From contig NZ_JAANIJ010000001.1 of the NCBI RefSeq assembly GCF_011174705.1, positions 2,542,001 to 2,606,000 of the forward strand: 64,000 nucleotides of DNA. The letters are read 5' to 3'. The translations under genes were made by a program, and so were the position numbers. The stretch is from Tessaracoccus coleopterorum. Its GTDB lineage: Bacteria > Actinomycetota > Actinomycetes > Propionibacteriales > Propionibacteriaceae. The notes under the pieces are model-generated. The model searched no databases, was not told the DNA's origin, and saw only the letters and a list, made by a program, of their open reading frames with translations. The stretch's first letter is position 1. The number at the start of each line of letters is the position of its first letter. Shown one piece after another: positions 20,159-29,718 of the stretch.

Positions 20159-20186
20159 GCCCGTCGATCTTCGTGATCGGCGGGGC
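20159..20186 (+). terminator. Terminator-like hairpin after ychF
   Basis: GCCCGTCGATC (20159-20169) pairs with GATCGGCGGGGC (20175-20186) through an 11-pair stem with one bulge and a TTCGT loop, followed by TTCGTTATCTTGT. It lies 24 bases after the ychF stop. Confidence 0.65.
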
Positions 20187-20204
20187 TTCGTTATCTTGTC
20201 CTGG

Positions 20205-20780
20205 TCCGGCTCAACCGACTGCTTCTGGCCGTCCCCGACGAGGTCTTCCGGGTCGGTGTAGGAGCGCACCCACAGTTAGGATCCCGACCGCAGCAGTCGG
20301 TTGAGCCGGCCCCGCGCGGAGCGCCGGGCCGTGTCGAAACCACTCCCGACTCGGTGCAGAGAGTTCAGTAGAGCTGACTTTCTTGTGGTTGGGTCCCTGC
20401 CTGTCGTCTGGGGTGGTTTCGACTCGGGCGGCGTCTCGTTCCTCGTCGCCGGCCCGGCTCAACCGACTGCTGGTGGCCGTCCCCGGCGAGGACTCCGAGC
20501 AGGTGCAGACCCGAGCACAGCGAGAAGCCCGACTACAGCCAGGATCCCGACCACAGCAGTCGGTTGAGCCGGCCCCGCGCGGAGCGCCGGGCCGTGTCGA
20601 AGCCACTCCCGACTTGGTGCAGAGAGTTGAGTAGAGCTGACCTGCTTGTGGTTGGGTACCTGCTCATCGTCGGGGTGGTTTCGACACGGGCGGCGTCTCG
20701 TTCCTCGTCGCCGGCCCGGCTCAACCGACTGCGGGTGGTCGTCCCCGACGATCTCTCCCGACTCGGTGCAGAGACCCGAG
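20205..20780. repeat. Array of inverted and tandem intergenic repeats
   Basis: No gene is supported here. A unit running from GGTGGTTTCGACACGG to GGCTCAACCGACTGC, about 50-60 bases, occurs five times: 20205-20222 (partial, plus), 20291-20345 (minus), 20410-20471 (plus), 20554-20608 (minus) and 20672-20733 (plus). Alternating orientation would allow long stem-loops. Minus-copy to minus-copy and plus-copy to plus-copy distances are both about 262-263 bases, so a block was tandemly duplicated. A short side motif, CTCGGTGCAGAGA or a close variant, recurs beside the copies. It resembles the GGTTTCGA/CTCAACC repeats scattered between genes in many actinobacteria. Confidence 0.82.
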
Positions 20781-20906
20781 GAGCGCCCACCCACTCAAGT
20801 GTCGAGCGGGTTCAGCCCGTAGTGGCACAGACCAACGGCCCCGGCAGAATCCCGTCGCCGTCCGCCTGGCAGGTGCATGACCCGCTCCGGTGCGAGGATC
20901 CAGGGC

Positions 20907-21319
20907 ATGGTGGACTCCAGTAATGACCTCCCGGGCCGGATCCGGGCCCTCGGCCTGCCGGATGTGGTTGGGAGGATCGCCGTCGACGGCGGTGAGAGCA
21001 TCAGCCCTGCGCTCTGGTACCGGGCCAGGCCGGTATGGCCGGAGGTGGCGGAGACGGCGATGGGTGCAGTTGATGAGGAACTGGTTCCGCTGTGGGCATG
21101 TGACACGACGCATGCCTTCGCGGGCGCGGCCGGTACCTTCTGCTGGCCCCGGAGGCCGATGAGCCGTTGTCCGTCTTCTCGGACTTCGCGGATCTCGTCC
21201 GTGACCTCCTCACCGACCTCTATGAGGACGAAGAGGACGAGGCCGAACGCGAGCGCGTCGCGCACCTGCTCCTCCCAGCCGACGAGGCCGCGGCCGCGCT
21301 GGTGCCGGAGGAACGCTGA
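20907..21319 (+). CDS. Hypothetical protein with an acidic C-terminus (one frameshift)
   Basis: About 137 residues starting MVDSSNDLPGRIRALGLPDV. One shift at about 21130 (GGCCGG) joins FAGAAG to RYLLLAPEADEPLSVFSDF. The second half, DFADLVRDLLTDLYEDEEDE, is a helix with a strongly acidic end, loosely like the end of SMI1/KNR4 (SUKH) immunity-type proteins. No toxin partner is adjacent. It follows the repeat array and is convergent with the second nitrobindin gene. Function not assigned. Confidence 0.55.
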
Positions 21320-21376
21320 GTCACAGGCTGACGCACGAACTTCAAGGGCTGCCGAGGCCGCAAGGAAGGCAGGCCA

Positions 21377-21858
21377 CTACGGCGACGGCGACTCCCGGTG
21401 CAACTCCGAGGCCAGGTGGTGGGTCATCGGGACGCCGACCGCCGCCATGGAGAACCCGGTGGTGAGCACATCGCCCTCGAGCGTGAGGTGCCGCTGCGTC
21501 GCGTCGACGTGCTTGGCGCTGCCGGAGTTGACGACCTGCGATGTGAGCGTGCAGGAGAAACCGGCGGTAGTCGGCGCAAGATGCCCCTGCGCCAGCTCCG
21601 TCTGCCCGGTCGGCTGGGCCAACACGAACTCCACAGAGGTGCCGTCGATGACCCGCAGGTACCCGGTCTCCGTGTGCATGGGCACACCGGCTGGCGACCA
21701 GGTCCGCTGCACGTAGTGGAGGAACGGCTTGCCCACGTCGGTGAACGTCACCTCTTCGGTGTAGAGGAAGGAGGTGATCGTCGGGTACTCACCGTTGCCC
21801 TCGCCACGCCAGGTCCCGACGAGGCCGGCGACGGGGTGAGCCCGGGATGAAGCGTCAT
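21377..21858 (-). CDS. Nitrobindin/FABP-like heme-binding protein, copy 2 (one frameshift)
   Basis: Same family as 9177-9678. The start at 21858 reads MTLHPGLTP, then, after one added base in the CCCC run near 21830, VAGLVGTWRGEGNGEYPTI, with the nitrobindin GxWxGxG motif. The body VGKPFLHYVQRTWS and later VLTTGFSMAAVG completes the barrel. About 160 residues. Having two paralogues suggests separate substrates or expression, which cannot be resolved from sequence. Confidence 0.8.
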
Positions 21859-22059
21859 CGTGTTGCCCTTCCTGCGTGAGCCGAACGTATCACCTTGGTC
21901 GTCGTGGAGTCCCGGCTTCGATCTAGGACTGAATCCGGGCGCCCGCCTCAATGCCGAACACCTCGCGCGCGACCAGGAGGCCTCGTCCCTGCATCCAGCG
22001 CTGCGGAGAGGTGCCCCGCTTCCTCCATCCGAACTCGTGACATGGCTACGCTTCCGGGC

Positions 22060-23165
22060 ATGAGCAACGATGACGGACTCGTCCCCGAACTCCCACAGTG
22101 GATGCCGAGGCTCGACGGCGGCTCCGTCATCCTCCGGGCGTTCGAGGAGCGCGATGCCGACCTGGTGATGTCGGTGGCATCCGATCCGCTGATTCCCCTG
22201 ATCACGACGGTCCCGCGCGGCGGTACCCGGGACGAGGCGCTGGCCTTTCTGGAGCGGCAGCACTCCCGCCTCGCCGAAGGCACCGGCTACTCGTTCGCGA
22301 TCGCCGACGCCGCGACGGACGAGGCCGTCGGCCAGATCGGGCTCTGGACCCGAGACATCGCAACCGGCAGAGCCTCGACCGGGTACTGGATCGCCCCGCA
22401 GTTCCGCCGCCACGGCTACGCCCGGGCGGCGCTGTCGGCGTTGACGGCGTGGGTGCTCGGCCTGGACCAGGTACACCGGCTGCAGCTCTACGTCGAGCCC
22501 TGGAACGAGGGATCCTGGCGCACCGCCGAGGCGTGCGGCTACCTTCGTGAAGGCCTGCTCCGGTCGTGGCAGACGGTCGGTCGGGTGCCCCGTGACATGT
22601 ATGTGTACGGCGTCGTCAATGAGCGGGCCAGCGGCTCGGCAGGCTGCAGGAACATGACGGAGGTTCGCTGGGTCGCGGTACGTGACGTACAGGTACCCGC
22701 CGACGTAGAACGACTTCTCGCGACGGTACCCGAGTGGTTCGGGCAGCCGGAGTCCACCGCCGAGTACGTCGAAGCGGCCCGGACGAAGGAAACCTGGACG
22801 GTCCGCGACGCTACCGGCGCCGTCGTCGGGGTGACACTGGTGGATTGGCATTTCCCGCACATCGCGGAGATCCACCTGACGGTGGTCGATCGTGGCGCGC
22901 ACGGGGCCGGGTGGGGACCGAGATGCTGAGGGCGATCGAGATCGACGCGGTCGCGCGCGGTGTGCGGCTCCTCGAGGTGAAGACGCTCGGCCCGTCCCAC
23001 CCCGATGAGAGATACGCGCGGACGCGCCACTTCTACGAGAGGTGTGGCTTCCTGGCACTCGAGGAGACGGACCTGTGGGGCGAGGGCACCCCCTGCCTGA
23101 TCATGGTGAAACCGCTGGACGGTGCGGGCCATGCCCCTGAGGGTCCGGGCGCGGCGGTGCGATAG
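22060..23165 (+). CDS. Two GNAT acetyltransferase domains in one frame (one frameshift)
   Basis: Domain 1 (about residues 1-185) is RimJ/RimL-like: GSVILRAFEERDADLV, then GYWIAPQFRRHGYARAALSA, the acetyl-CoA loop. Domain 2 begins MTEVRWVAVRDVQVPADVE at about 22660, and after a shift at about 22912 gives GTEMLRAIEIDAVARG, the GFLALEETDLWG fold end and a stop at 23165. No stop separates the two domains. Either this is a true fusion, or a lost base hides an ATGA junction: ACATGACGG in the other frame contains a stop overlapping the second ATG. Confidence 0.72.
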
Positions 23166-23166
23166 T

Positions 23167-23543
23167 TCAGCCCTCCAGCACGCGGAGCACTGCCTCGAGC
23201 GTCGTCTCGGGGAGTCGTTGAAGCAGAGCGGCACGCCTGGTTGCAATGCCACCACGGTGTTGGCGACGCGCTCGAAGATGGGCGTGTAGCCATGCGAGGT
23301 GCGCAGACCCGACCCGATCTCGATGACGTCGAAGGAAGCGCTGGCCAGGCAGCCCCGGACGGCAGCCTCGGCGGCACTCACATCCTCGGGCAGTAGACAC
23401 GAGGTGACGTCAAACCCGGCCTCGCGCAACGAGGCCTCAGCCTCGGCGATCCGCGCCCGGAGCGCCGCCGCGTCCTGGCCTGGCCAGGGGCTGAAATCGA
23501 TGACCGCTGGATCCATCCCGATCTGGAGCACGCGCCGTCCCAT
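23167..23543 (-). CDS. Conserved hypothetical protein (one frameshift)
   Basis: About 125 residues: MGRRVLQIGMDPAVIDFSPW, a central alpha/beta part with FDVIEIGSGLRTSHGYTPIF, and LQPGVPLCFNDSP. One shift at about 23210 (TCGGGG) continues to ETTLEAVLRVLEG and a stop at 23167-23169. The alternating strand/helix pattern and IEIGSGLRT suggest a Rossmann-like fold. I do not recognise the family. It is convergent with the GNAT gene, with a 1-base gap. Confidence 0.6.
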
Positions 23544-23770
23544 GCATAAACGCTACCTCGGCCCTGACGAATCGATCCGCCTCGGGCGCCGGTCGACTTC
23601 GCGGACGTGGCCGGCTCACCCGGTGCGCATTGCCGGCTACCCGACGGGTGCTGGAAGACGACATGCAAGCGCCCGGGTCAACCGGTGAGCCTGCACGGCT
23701 TGTCCGACGGGGTTTCCCGTCGGCTGGCTTGCCTCGCACCCGCAGTAGCATCGGTGCCGAGGAGGTCGCC

Positions 23771-24576
23771 ATGTGTGAGGTTGTGTTCAGCAGTGGGAAC
23801 GGCTGGCTACCGAAGGTGGTCCGCGTCGACGCTGGCCTGAGGCTCGCGATCATCGGGGAGCGGGGCCGCTGCACGACCCCGGGAGTTCGACATTGCCCTC
23901 ACAACAGAACAGGCGGACGCGATCCGCGAAGACCTGCCCGGTTCCTGATTCTCAACAGTGCGCTGATGCCTCTGTGTGATGCGGCCGGCATCGATCGCCC
24001 CATCGACGAGGACGTGGCCGTGGCGCTGCTGGACCCGATTCTGCTCGGAACGCCGGACGAGGTCATCGCGACGCTCGGCGCCGTCAGTTGGCGCAAGGAC
24101 CTGCTCGTCGCGCACGGAGCCGACATCGCCCTACTGGAGCGCGGCGATGTCCTCGCGGCCATGGAACGCGGAACCGCTGCCGCCAACCACGAGCTGGCGC
24201 AGGAGTATCGGGCAAACAAGGGAAGGCAGCGTCGCGGCGTCAGGCTCTCCGAGTTGGACACGGCGGTGCTCAAGTACACGGGCCAGTACCTGACCGGGGC
24301 CAACATTCCCGCGCGGAAGCCCGGCTCCGTCCCCTCCAGGTTCCGGGCGAGGGTCCTGCAGGTGATCGGCACCGCCGAGGAGGCATCCGCCGGGATGCGG
24401 ATCCGGCGCCCGGTGCTGGGCGGCAGGAACTCAACGAGGAAGAAGGACTGGGAAGCGATGACCGCGGCCGTCGAGTCAGCCCTGCAGGGGCCTACCCGGA
24501 GCTCGCGGTGGACACTGTGCGGAGCGTGGCGTTCCTGATGTGTTCCGAGGCGGCAGACCGCGAACGCGATCGGTAG
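23771..24576 (+). CDS. Hypothetical protein convergent with mcrBC (three frameshifts)
   Basis: About 270 residues starting MCEVVFSSGNGWLPKVVRVD at 23771, with an excellent AGGAGGTCGCC before the ATG. Adding a G at about 23882 and a C at about 23938 joins GPLHDPG, EFDIALTTEQADAIREDLP and RFLILNSAL. A third shift near 24490 leads to AYPELAVDTVRSVAFLMCSE and a stop at 24576. A basic middle (YRANKGRQRRGVRLS) is followed by YTGQYLTGANIP. No known domain is recognised. It lies tail to tail with the McrBC restriction operon, across a shared hairpin. Confidence 0.6.
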
Positions 24577-24581
24577 AAGGG

Positions 24582-24600
24582 TGCAGCGTGGGTCGCTGCA
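24582..24600. terminator. Bidirectional hairpin between convergent genes
   Basis: TGCAGCG (24582-24588) and CGCTGCA (24594-24600) form a perfect 7-base stem with loop TGGGT. It sits in the 24-base gap between the 23771 gene and the mcrC stop. Confidence 0.6.
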
Positions 24601-25642
24601 TCAGAGCCAGTTGAGGATGTCCTCGAGTTGGGTACTTAGGTCATTCCATGGGAGGTTGAGATCCAAGGTGCGGGCGCCTATCCGGTTGCCCCGGATCACA
24701 ACATCGAGCTCGGGGTGCTCCCCTTCATCGGTTCGCGCATAGAGGAGAAGCCCGCTGACCGAGCCGTCTCTGGACACGTCGGCGTTTTGGGTGTAGGCCA
24801 GCATCTGATAGAGATGACCCGAGTGAATCGACCGCTTGTCCCTAAAGTGTTGCATCGAGTTGCTGTAGTACTTGGCATCGATGATCAGCGTCCTTCGGTA
24901 GCCGCGCAAGGTTACGTCGGTTCGCATAGACGGAAGCTGCGAGGTCCCCCTGGCCCCGTGTTCCTCATAGTCCCAGGAGACGGTGGCCGCCTTTGGACGG
25001 AGCCCTGGATGGTGGAATAGGTAGTACTCCCGCAGGAACCTTTCGAAGAGGCTGCTCATGGCATCATCGGAGACCCAGGTGGCGAGCCTGGTGTTTCCCG
25101 CATCCTGGGTTGGGAGAAGCCCGCGGACGATGAACTCGCAGACCCGAGCAGCAGACGATACCCCGCCGTGGTGCGATGAAAGGTGAGCTTTTCCCATTGG
25201 ATGGCCGCCGGAGAGATGAGTGCCACGGCATCGAGATACGGCAGGAGTCGGCGGAGAGCGTCCCGGCGGCCAGCTTCCAGCGTGCCATGGCGGATGAGAA
25301 GTACGAGGACTGCCTTCAATGCCCTGTTTTGTGGCGTGTCCATCTGGTACTCGTCGAACTCGCAGCGCAACCTCCCGCGGGCTCTGAGGCCAGCTGCCGC
25401 TGTACGGGAGATGTCGATGCGGCCACGGACCGTGGGGAGGTCATCATCCGTTCGGAGATAGTCCCGGTGCAGCCCCGTTTGACCTCCGCTCCGATCCCGC
25501 GGAGGAGGATCTCCCCGAGCAGGTCATGCATATGGGTGAAGTCTTCACCCGCGATCCGGCGTGTGCCCGAGTGATCAATCGACCTGAACGCGTACGCCAG
25601 CATCACGTACACGTTGCGGATGGCGATCGGGCTGGCGCTCAT
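24601..25642 (-). CDS. mcrC: McrC-family 5-methylcytosine restriction nuclease subunit (two frameshifts)
   Basis: Nuclease subunit of a type IV system that cuts modified DNA when driven by McrB. The N-terminus [20 protein letters not shown] is typical of McrC. The C-terminal PD-(D/E)XK site shows TDVTLRG followed by TLIIDAKYY (Asp and DAK). Shifts at about 25455 and about 25145 separate three conserved blocks; between them [13 protein letters not shown] is another McrC hallmark. ATG 25642 overlaps the mcrB stop. About 347 residues, the usual size. Confidence 0.9.
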
Positions 25643-27865
25643 GCCACCGCTGTCCGGAGCCGGTCTGACCACTCGGCTGCCTTGGCAGGTTCATCGAACC
25701 AGTACTCCTCGAGCAGCGGAACGAGCTCATCTTCGACAACGGAATGTACCCAGTCCGCCACGCCGTCGGCGGGTCGAGACAGGTAGCTGTGGCCGATGGT
25801 GAAGCCAGCGCCCAGCGCGGGTCGTCTGAGATCACTTCGTTGAGGGCTAACACCACCTCCACGAGGTTGTTCAGCGAAGTGTTTTGAGCCTCTTCCAGCC
25901 ACCGCCCGAATCCTTCCGACGAGAATTCGGGCGACATCGGGAAGAATCCAAACCTGCGGCGGAGAGCGTAGTCGAGGACGGCGAGGCTGCGATCGGCCGT
26001 GTTCATCATGCCGATGAGGTGGACGTTCACTGGTACCGAGAAGGTTTCGTTCTTATAGAGGAGCCGAAGTTCATGCCCGCGTTTGTCAGCCTCGATCAGC
26101 ATGAGAAGCTCTCCGAAGATCCGTGAGATGTTGCCGCGGTTGATCTCGTCGATGATGAAGAAGTACGGCCGATCGATGTCGTCGGCGCGGGCCTTCTCGC
26201 AGAACCGGTAGAACGGGCCTTCAACAAGCGAGAAACCACCGGCTTCGGTAGGGCGGTAGCCCATGATGAAGTCCTCATAAGAGTAGCTCTGATGGAACTG
26301 GACCAACTGGACCCTGCTCGGGTCCTTTTCACCCATGACGGCGTAGGCTAGCCTCTTGGCCGCGAACGTCTTCCCCACGCCGGGCGGTCCTGCGAGGATT
26401 ACGTTCTTCTTGCGTAGCAGCAACCCATGTAGCCGGTTGTAGCGCTCGCCGGTGAGGTAGACCTCGCTGAGGAACTCATCCCTCCCGTAGGGGGTATCGG
26501 ACTCACGTTCAGGACCTGCGTATCCGACTCCTCATCGCCCAGTAGGAGGGCCTCCAGTTCTTCGACGTAGCCCTGGTAGGGGTGATGTTGGTGAGGGTCT
26601 TCGTCACCGCATCGCCTGGGTGCTCCCAAGATCCCTCGTGGGTCCACTTCACCGAGCGGACATGTGGATATGAGTCGCGCATCCCGTCGAAGCGGGCGCC
26701 TGACGTCACCTCGCCGCGGCCGACGATCTCACGCCTGCCTCGCTTGGCATAGACGATGTCGCCCTCTGCGACCTCGTTCTGGAACTGCCAAAGAGCAAGG
26801 ACGTCATTTCTCCTGCTACCCGGACCATCCGCGCCCCCGAGAGCGTTCCGGATCGCCTCCCTGCTCGGATACTGAGAGAGGTCCCCCAGCTCGCCCCAGC
26901 CGATGGCTATGAGACCCTCCTCATGGCACCGGGCCCAATTCGAGGCTCCGGGGCCGGGGAGAAGAGCCAGTAGCGCCGTTGACGTGGTTCGTTCGGGTCC
27001 GTTGCCTGCGGACTTGACGAATCTGACGGACGGGGATCTGCGTTCCAGCGCTCCTCCACACCAGGCGTCCAATAGTTGAAGGGTCCGTCGACCATTGAGG
27101 CGAGGGTGCCGCGGATCTTGACGAAGTCACGGTCGATCGCGGCCGCTGTATCGCCGGCCGGGCCGCCGATGAGGTCGGAGAGACCGTTGCGGACCCGCTT
27201 CTTCATTGATGCTGATGAGATTGGCTCAAAGACATCAGGTCGAGCGAGGAACTGGATGGCGTTGCGGATCTCCGAGCGGTCTGGGCCCGAGTCGAGCATT
27301 GCCTGCTGGAGCTTCCAAGGGTCCGTGCGCGCAGCCTCGCGTGCGCTCTCGGGGAGGCCGGTCCAGTGCCGTACGAAGGTGGCGATCCAAATGACGTGGA
27401 GCCACAGGGAGCCGTTGTACCAGGTGCCGCCTTCGAATCCAGCGGTGTTAGAAGGACGAGCCAGCCACGTCGCCATTGGTTCGGGTACCGGGATTGGCTG
27501 CTCGAGGTGGGTGAGGATCCGCTCCAATGGGAACGGCGAGTCTGCGGGAGGGCTGATCGTAGGGGGTGCTCGCGCAGAAACGCGATTTCGGCGGCGAGGA
27601 GGATAACCTCGCGACTAGCCCCCTTCAGTTGGAGGTCAAGCTTGTCCCATTGGCCTTGGCCCTTGCCTACGATCTGGTTTTCCTCGATCCTCCCTCGGAG
27701 ATCCTCGGCTGCTGCTGGCGTCCAGATAGTTGTCGATGGATCGATGACCGAGCGACCGTCGCCGATCATGTGGGCGATCACAACACCAGCTTCAGACGCG
27801 ATTCTCATGTCGTCAGCTGGCCGGGACCTGAGTGTCTGCTCGTTGGCGTCGGAGTTGGTTGTCAT
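25639..27865 (-). CDS. mcrB: McrB-family AAA+ GTPase with an N-terminal EVE/PUA-like reader domain (several frameshifts)
   Basis: Motor and recognition subunit of the McrBC system. The first 270 or so residues are an unassigned region starting [19 protein letters not shown]. Next comes an EVE/PUA-like module ([43 protein letters not shown]), the kind that reads modified bases. The AAA+ part has linker [13 protein letters not shown], Walker A GPPGVGKT, Walker [12 protein letters not shown] and [19 protein letters not shown]. Shifts occur at about 27555, 27000-26960, 26590, 26490 and 25815. About 742 residues. It is coupled to mcrC by ATGA. Confidence 0.88.
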
Positions 27866-28068
27866 GGTCGCATTCTTGCCGAAAGGTCACTGGAGCCCCA
27901 CGGGCCTCGCCGAGGCCAGACAAACGGATGGCTTGGATCGGCGGTGGTCAGCGTCGCCGCTGCTCCGCGATCCGGGTGTGGTGACGATCCCTGCCGACAC
28001 CGTGGCCTCGAACTCTCACCCCCGAGCCGTGCGGAAGAGTCGCCCGGTTCGTCGCCGGCCAGAGTGGG

Positions 28069-28677
28069 TCAGGCCGTGCGATCGAAGACGAACTCGAGTT
28101 CGATCGCCGGGTCGACCGCGCGGATGATCGACGTGTAGAAGGCCGTTGCCTGTTCCTTCAGCAGTTCCTCATTGGCGCTGAGGTACTCCGACCTGGCCTT
28201 GTCGGTCAGGATCTCGTTGACCATCGCGATCGTGTCGATCTCAGGTGTGGCCCAGCTGAGCAGCCCCTTGTCCTCGGCCGCAACCTTGAACGACGCATTG
28301 TCGTGTCCGATGAAGATGAACTCGGGAAACGAGATGCGGTACGCGTCGTCGCCGGTCGGTTCGATCGCGACACCCGCGCCGTCGATCCCGAGCTTCGCGG
28401 TGAACCCGTACTGCATCAGAGTGAGGCGCTTGCTGCCGGGAACCTTGACCCCCGGGAACGTCGACTCCTTGCTCTCCTCGAGGATGCCCTGGATTCCGAG
28501 GCTCACGAGAGCGATCTCCTCGGTGCGCTGGATGGCGCTCATCACCTGGGTGTCGCGGGAGTCGGACGTCGCGCCCCAGCCGACGGAGGTGAGGAGCGGG
28601 CGCACCGCGAAGGCTCCGACGGCAACACAGACGGCGGCGAGGAGAACTCCGGCCAGGGTTTTCAGTGCCTTCATCAT
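28069..28677 (-). CDS. DUF4230 membrane-anchored protein
   Basis: Complete 202-residue frame. One N-terminal membrane segment (LAGVLLAAVCVAVGAFAV, about residues 6-24) is followed by an external domain with TEEIALVSLGIQGI, LMQYGFTAKLGID and FPEFIFIGHDNASF, the DUF4230 pattern. GGAGG lies 6 bases before ATG 28677. Role unknown. Its ribosome site is separated by only a few bases from the broken 5' end of the divergent GH5 gene. Confidence 0.78.
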   Translation of the reverse strand: MMKALKTLAGVLLAAVCVAVGAFAVRPLLTSVGWGATSDSRDTQVMSAIQRTEEIALVSLGIQGILEESKESTFPGVKVPGSKRLTLMQYGFTAKLGIDGAGVAIEPTGDDAYRISFPEFIFIGHDNASFKVAAEDKGLLSWATPEIDTIAMVNEILTDKARSEYLSANEELLKEQATAFYTSIIRAVDPAIELEFVFDRTA

Positions 28678-28690
28678 TGGGGCCTCCAAA

Positions 28691-29710
28691 CGGCCTGCGG
28701 GTAGCCCGGCGCTGCACGAGGCCCTCGACGCGTTCTGGGCCAATGCGCCCGGCCCGGGTGGCATCGGGCTGCAGGACCGGTTCGCCGCCATGTGGGCCCA
28801 CGTCGCAGCCAGGGTGGCCGGGCATCCCGCGCTCCTTGGCTACGACCTGCTCAATGAACCGGCCCCGGGTCGGCCGCACCCGGCATCTTCGAGGCGCTCA
28901 TCGGCACATTCGCCGTCGCCACAGGCCAGGACCCGCAGCAGGTGTTCGCCGACTTCGCCGATCCCGAGGCGAAGCTCGCCCAGCTCGCCCGCCTCGAGGA
29001 CGAGGCCCTCTACCGGCAGCTCGGCGACGCCATCCAACCTCTCGTGCGGGCCTTCGAGGTTGATGCGGTGGCTCCCATGATGGCCCGGGTCGCCGCGGCC
29101 GTCCGCGCCGTCGACGGCGACACCCTGCTCGCCCGCGAGCACTCCTACTTCGCGAACCTGGGCGTGCCGTCGGGGCAGCCGACGCTGGACGACCCGCCTG
29201 GGTCTACTCGCCCCACGGCTACGACCTCACCGTCGACACCCCGCCATCGCGCTCTCCTCCAACGTGCGCGCTGGCGTCATCTTCTCCCGTCACAGGGAGA
29301 CGCAGGAACGGCTCGGGTTCCGGTGATCGTGGGGAGTGGGGCGCCCTCAGCCTCGGAGAGGGCGTGCGACCCCACGGCGAGTTCCTGCTGGACCTCTTCG
29401 ACTCGTTCGGCTGGTCCTGGACCTACTGGGTGTGGGAACCGGGGTTCGCCGGCTCGGAGGCGGCCGCGACGCTCACCCGTCCCGACCCGTCGCCTTCGCA
29501 GGCACCGCCGAGGCCTGGTCGGTGGAGGAAGGACGGCTGAAGGCCTCCTGGATCGGGGCCGACGGCGCGGCGCCGTCGGTGTTCTTCGTCCCGGAGACGC
29601 GCCCGGTCACGGTCCTGCGGGACGGTGCGGAGGTCGAGTCGCGGCGCGAGGGAGCCTGGATCTCTGTCGCTCCCGGGGACGGCCGCTTCGAGTTGAGCAC
29701 GGGGCGGTAG
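28691..29710 (+). pseudogene. GH5 endoglycoceramidase-like glycosidase, 5' end missing
   Basis: Recognisable GH5 sequence begins abruptly at about 28691 (PAGSPALHEALDAFWANAPG), in mid-domain. It includes the catalytic acid motif LGYDLLNEPAPG and a second glutamate in IVGEWGALSLG, then a C-terminal beta domain ending at 29710. The first 100 or more residues of the family (signal peptide and first barrel strands) are absent, and no start codon with a ribosome site is present. Small shifts also lie at about 28870, 29203, 29245, 29335 and 29485. Either a deletion pseudogene or an assembly misjoin. Confidence 0.72.
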
Positions 29711-29718
29711 GGCCCGCC

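Noticed and set aside
20205..20780. Possible CRISPR array
   Set aside because: Repeats alternate in orientation, are about 50-60 bases with unequal spacing, show internal variation and have no cas genes nearby.
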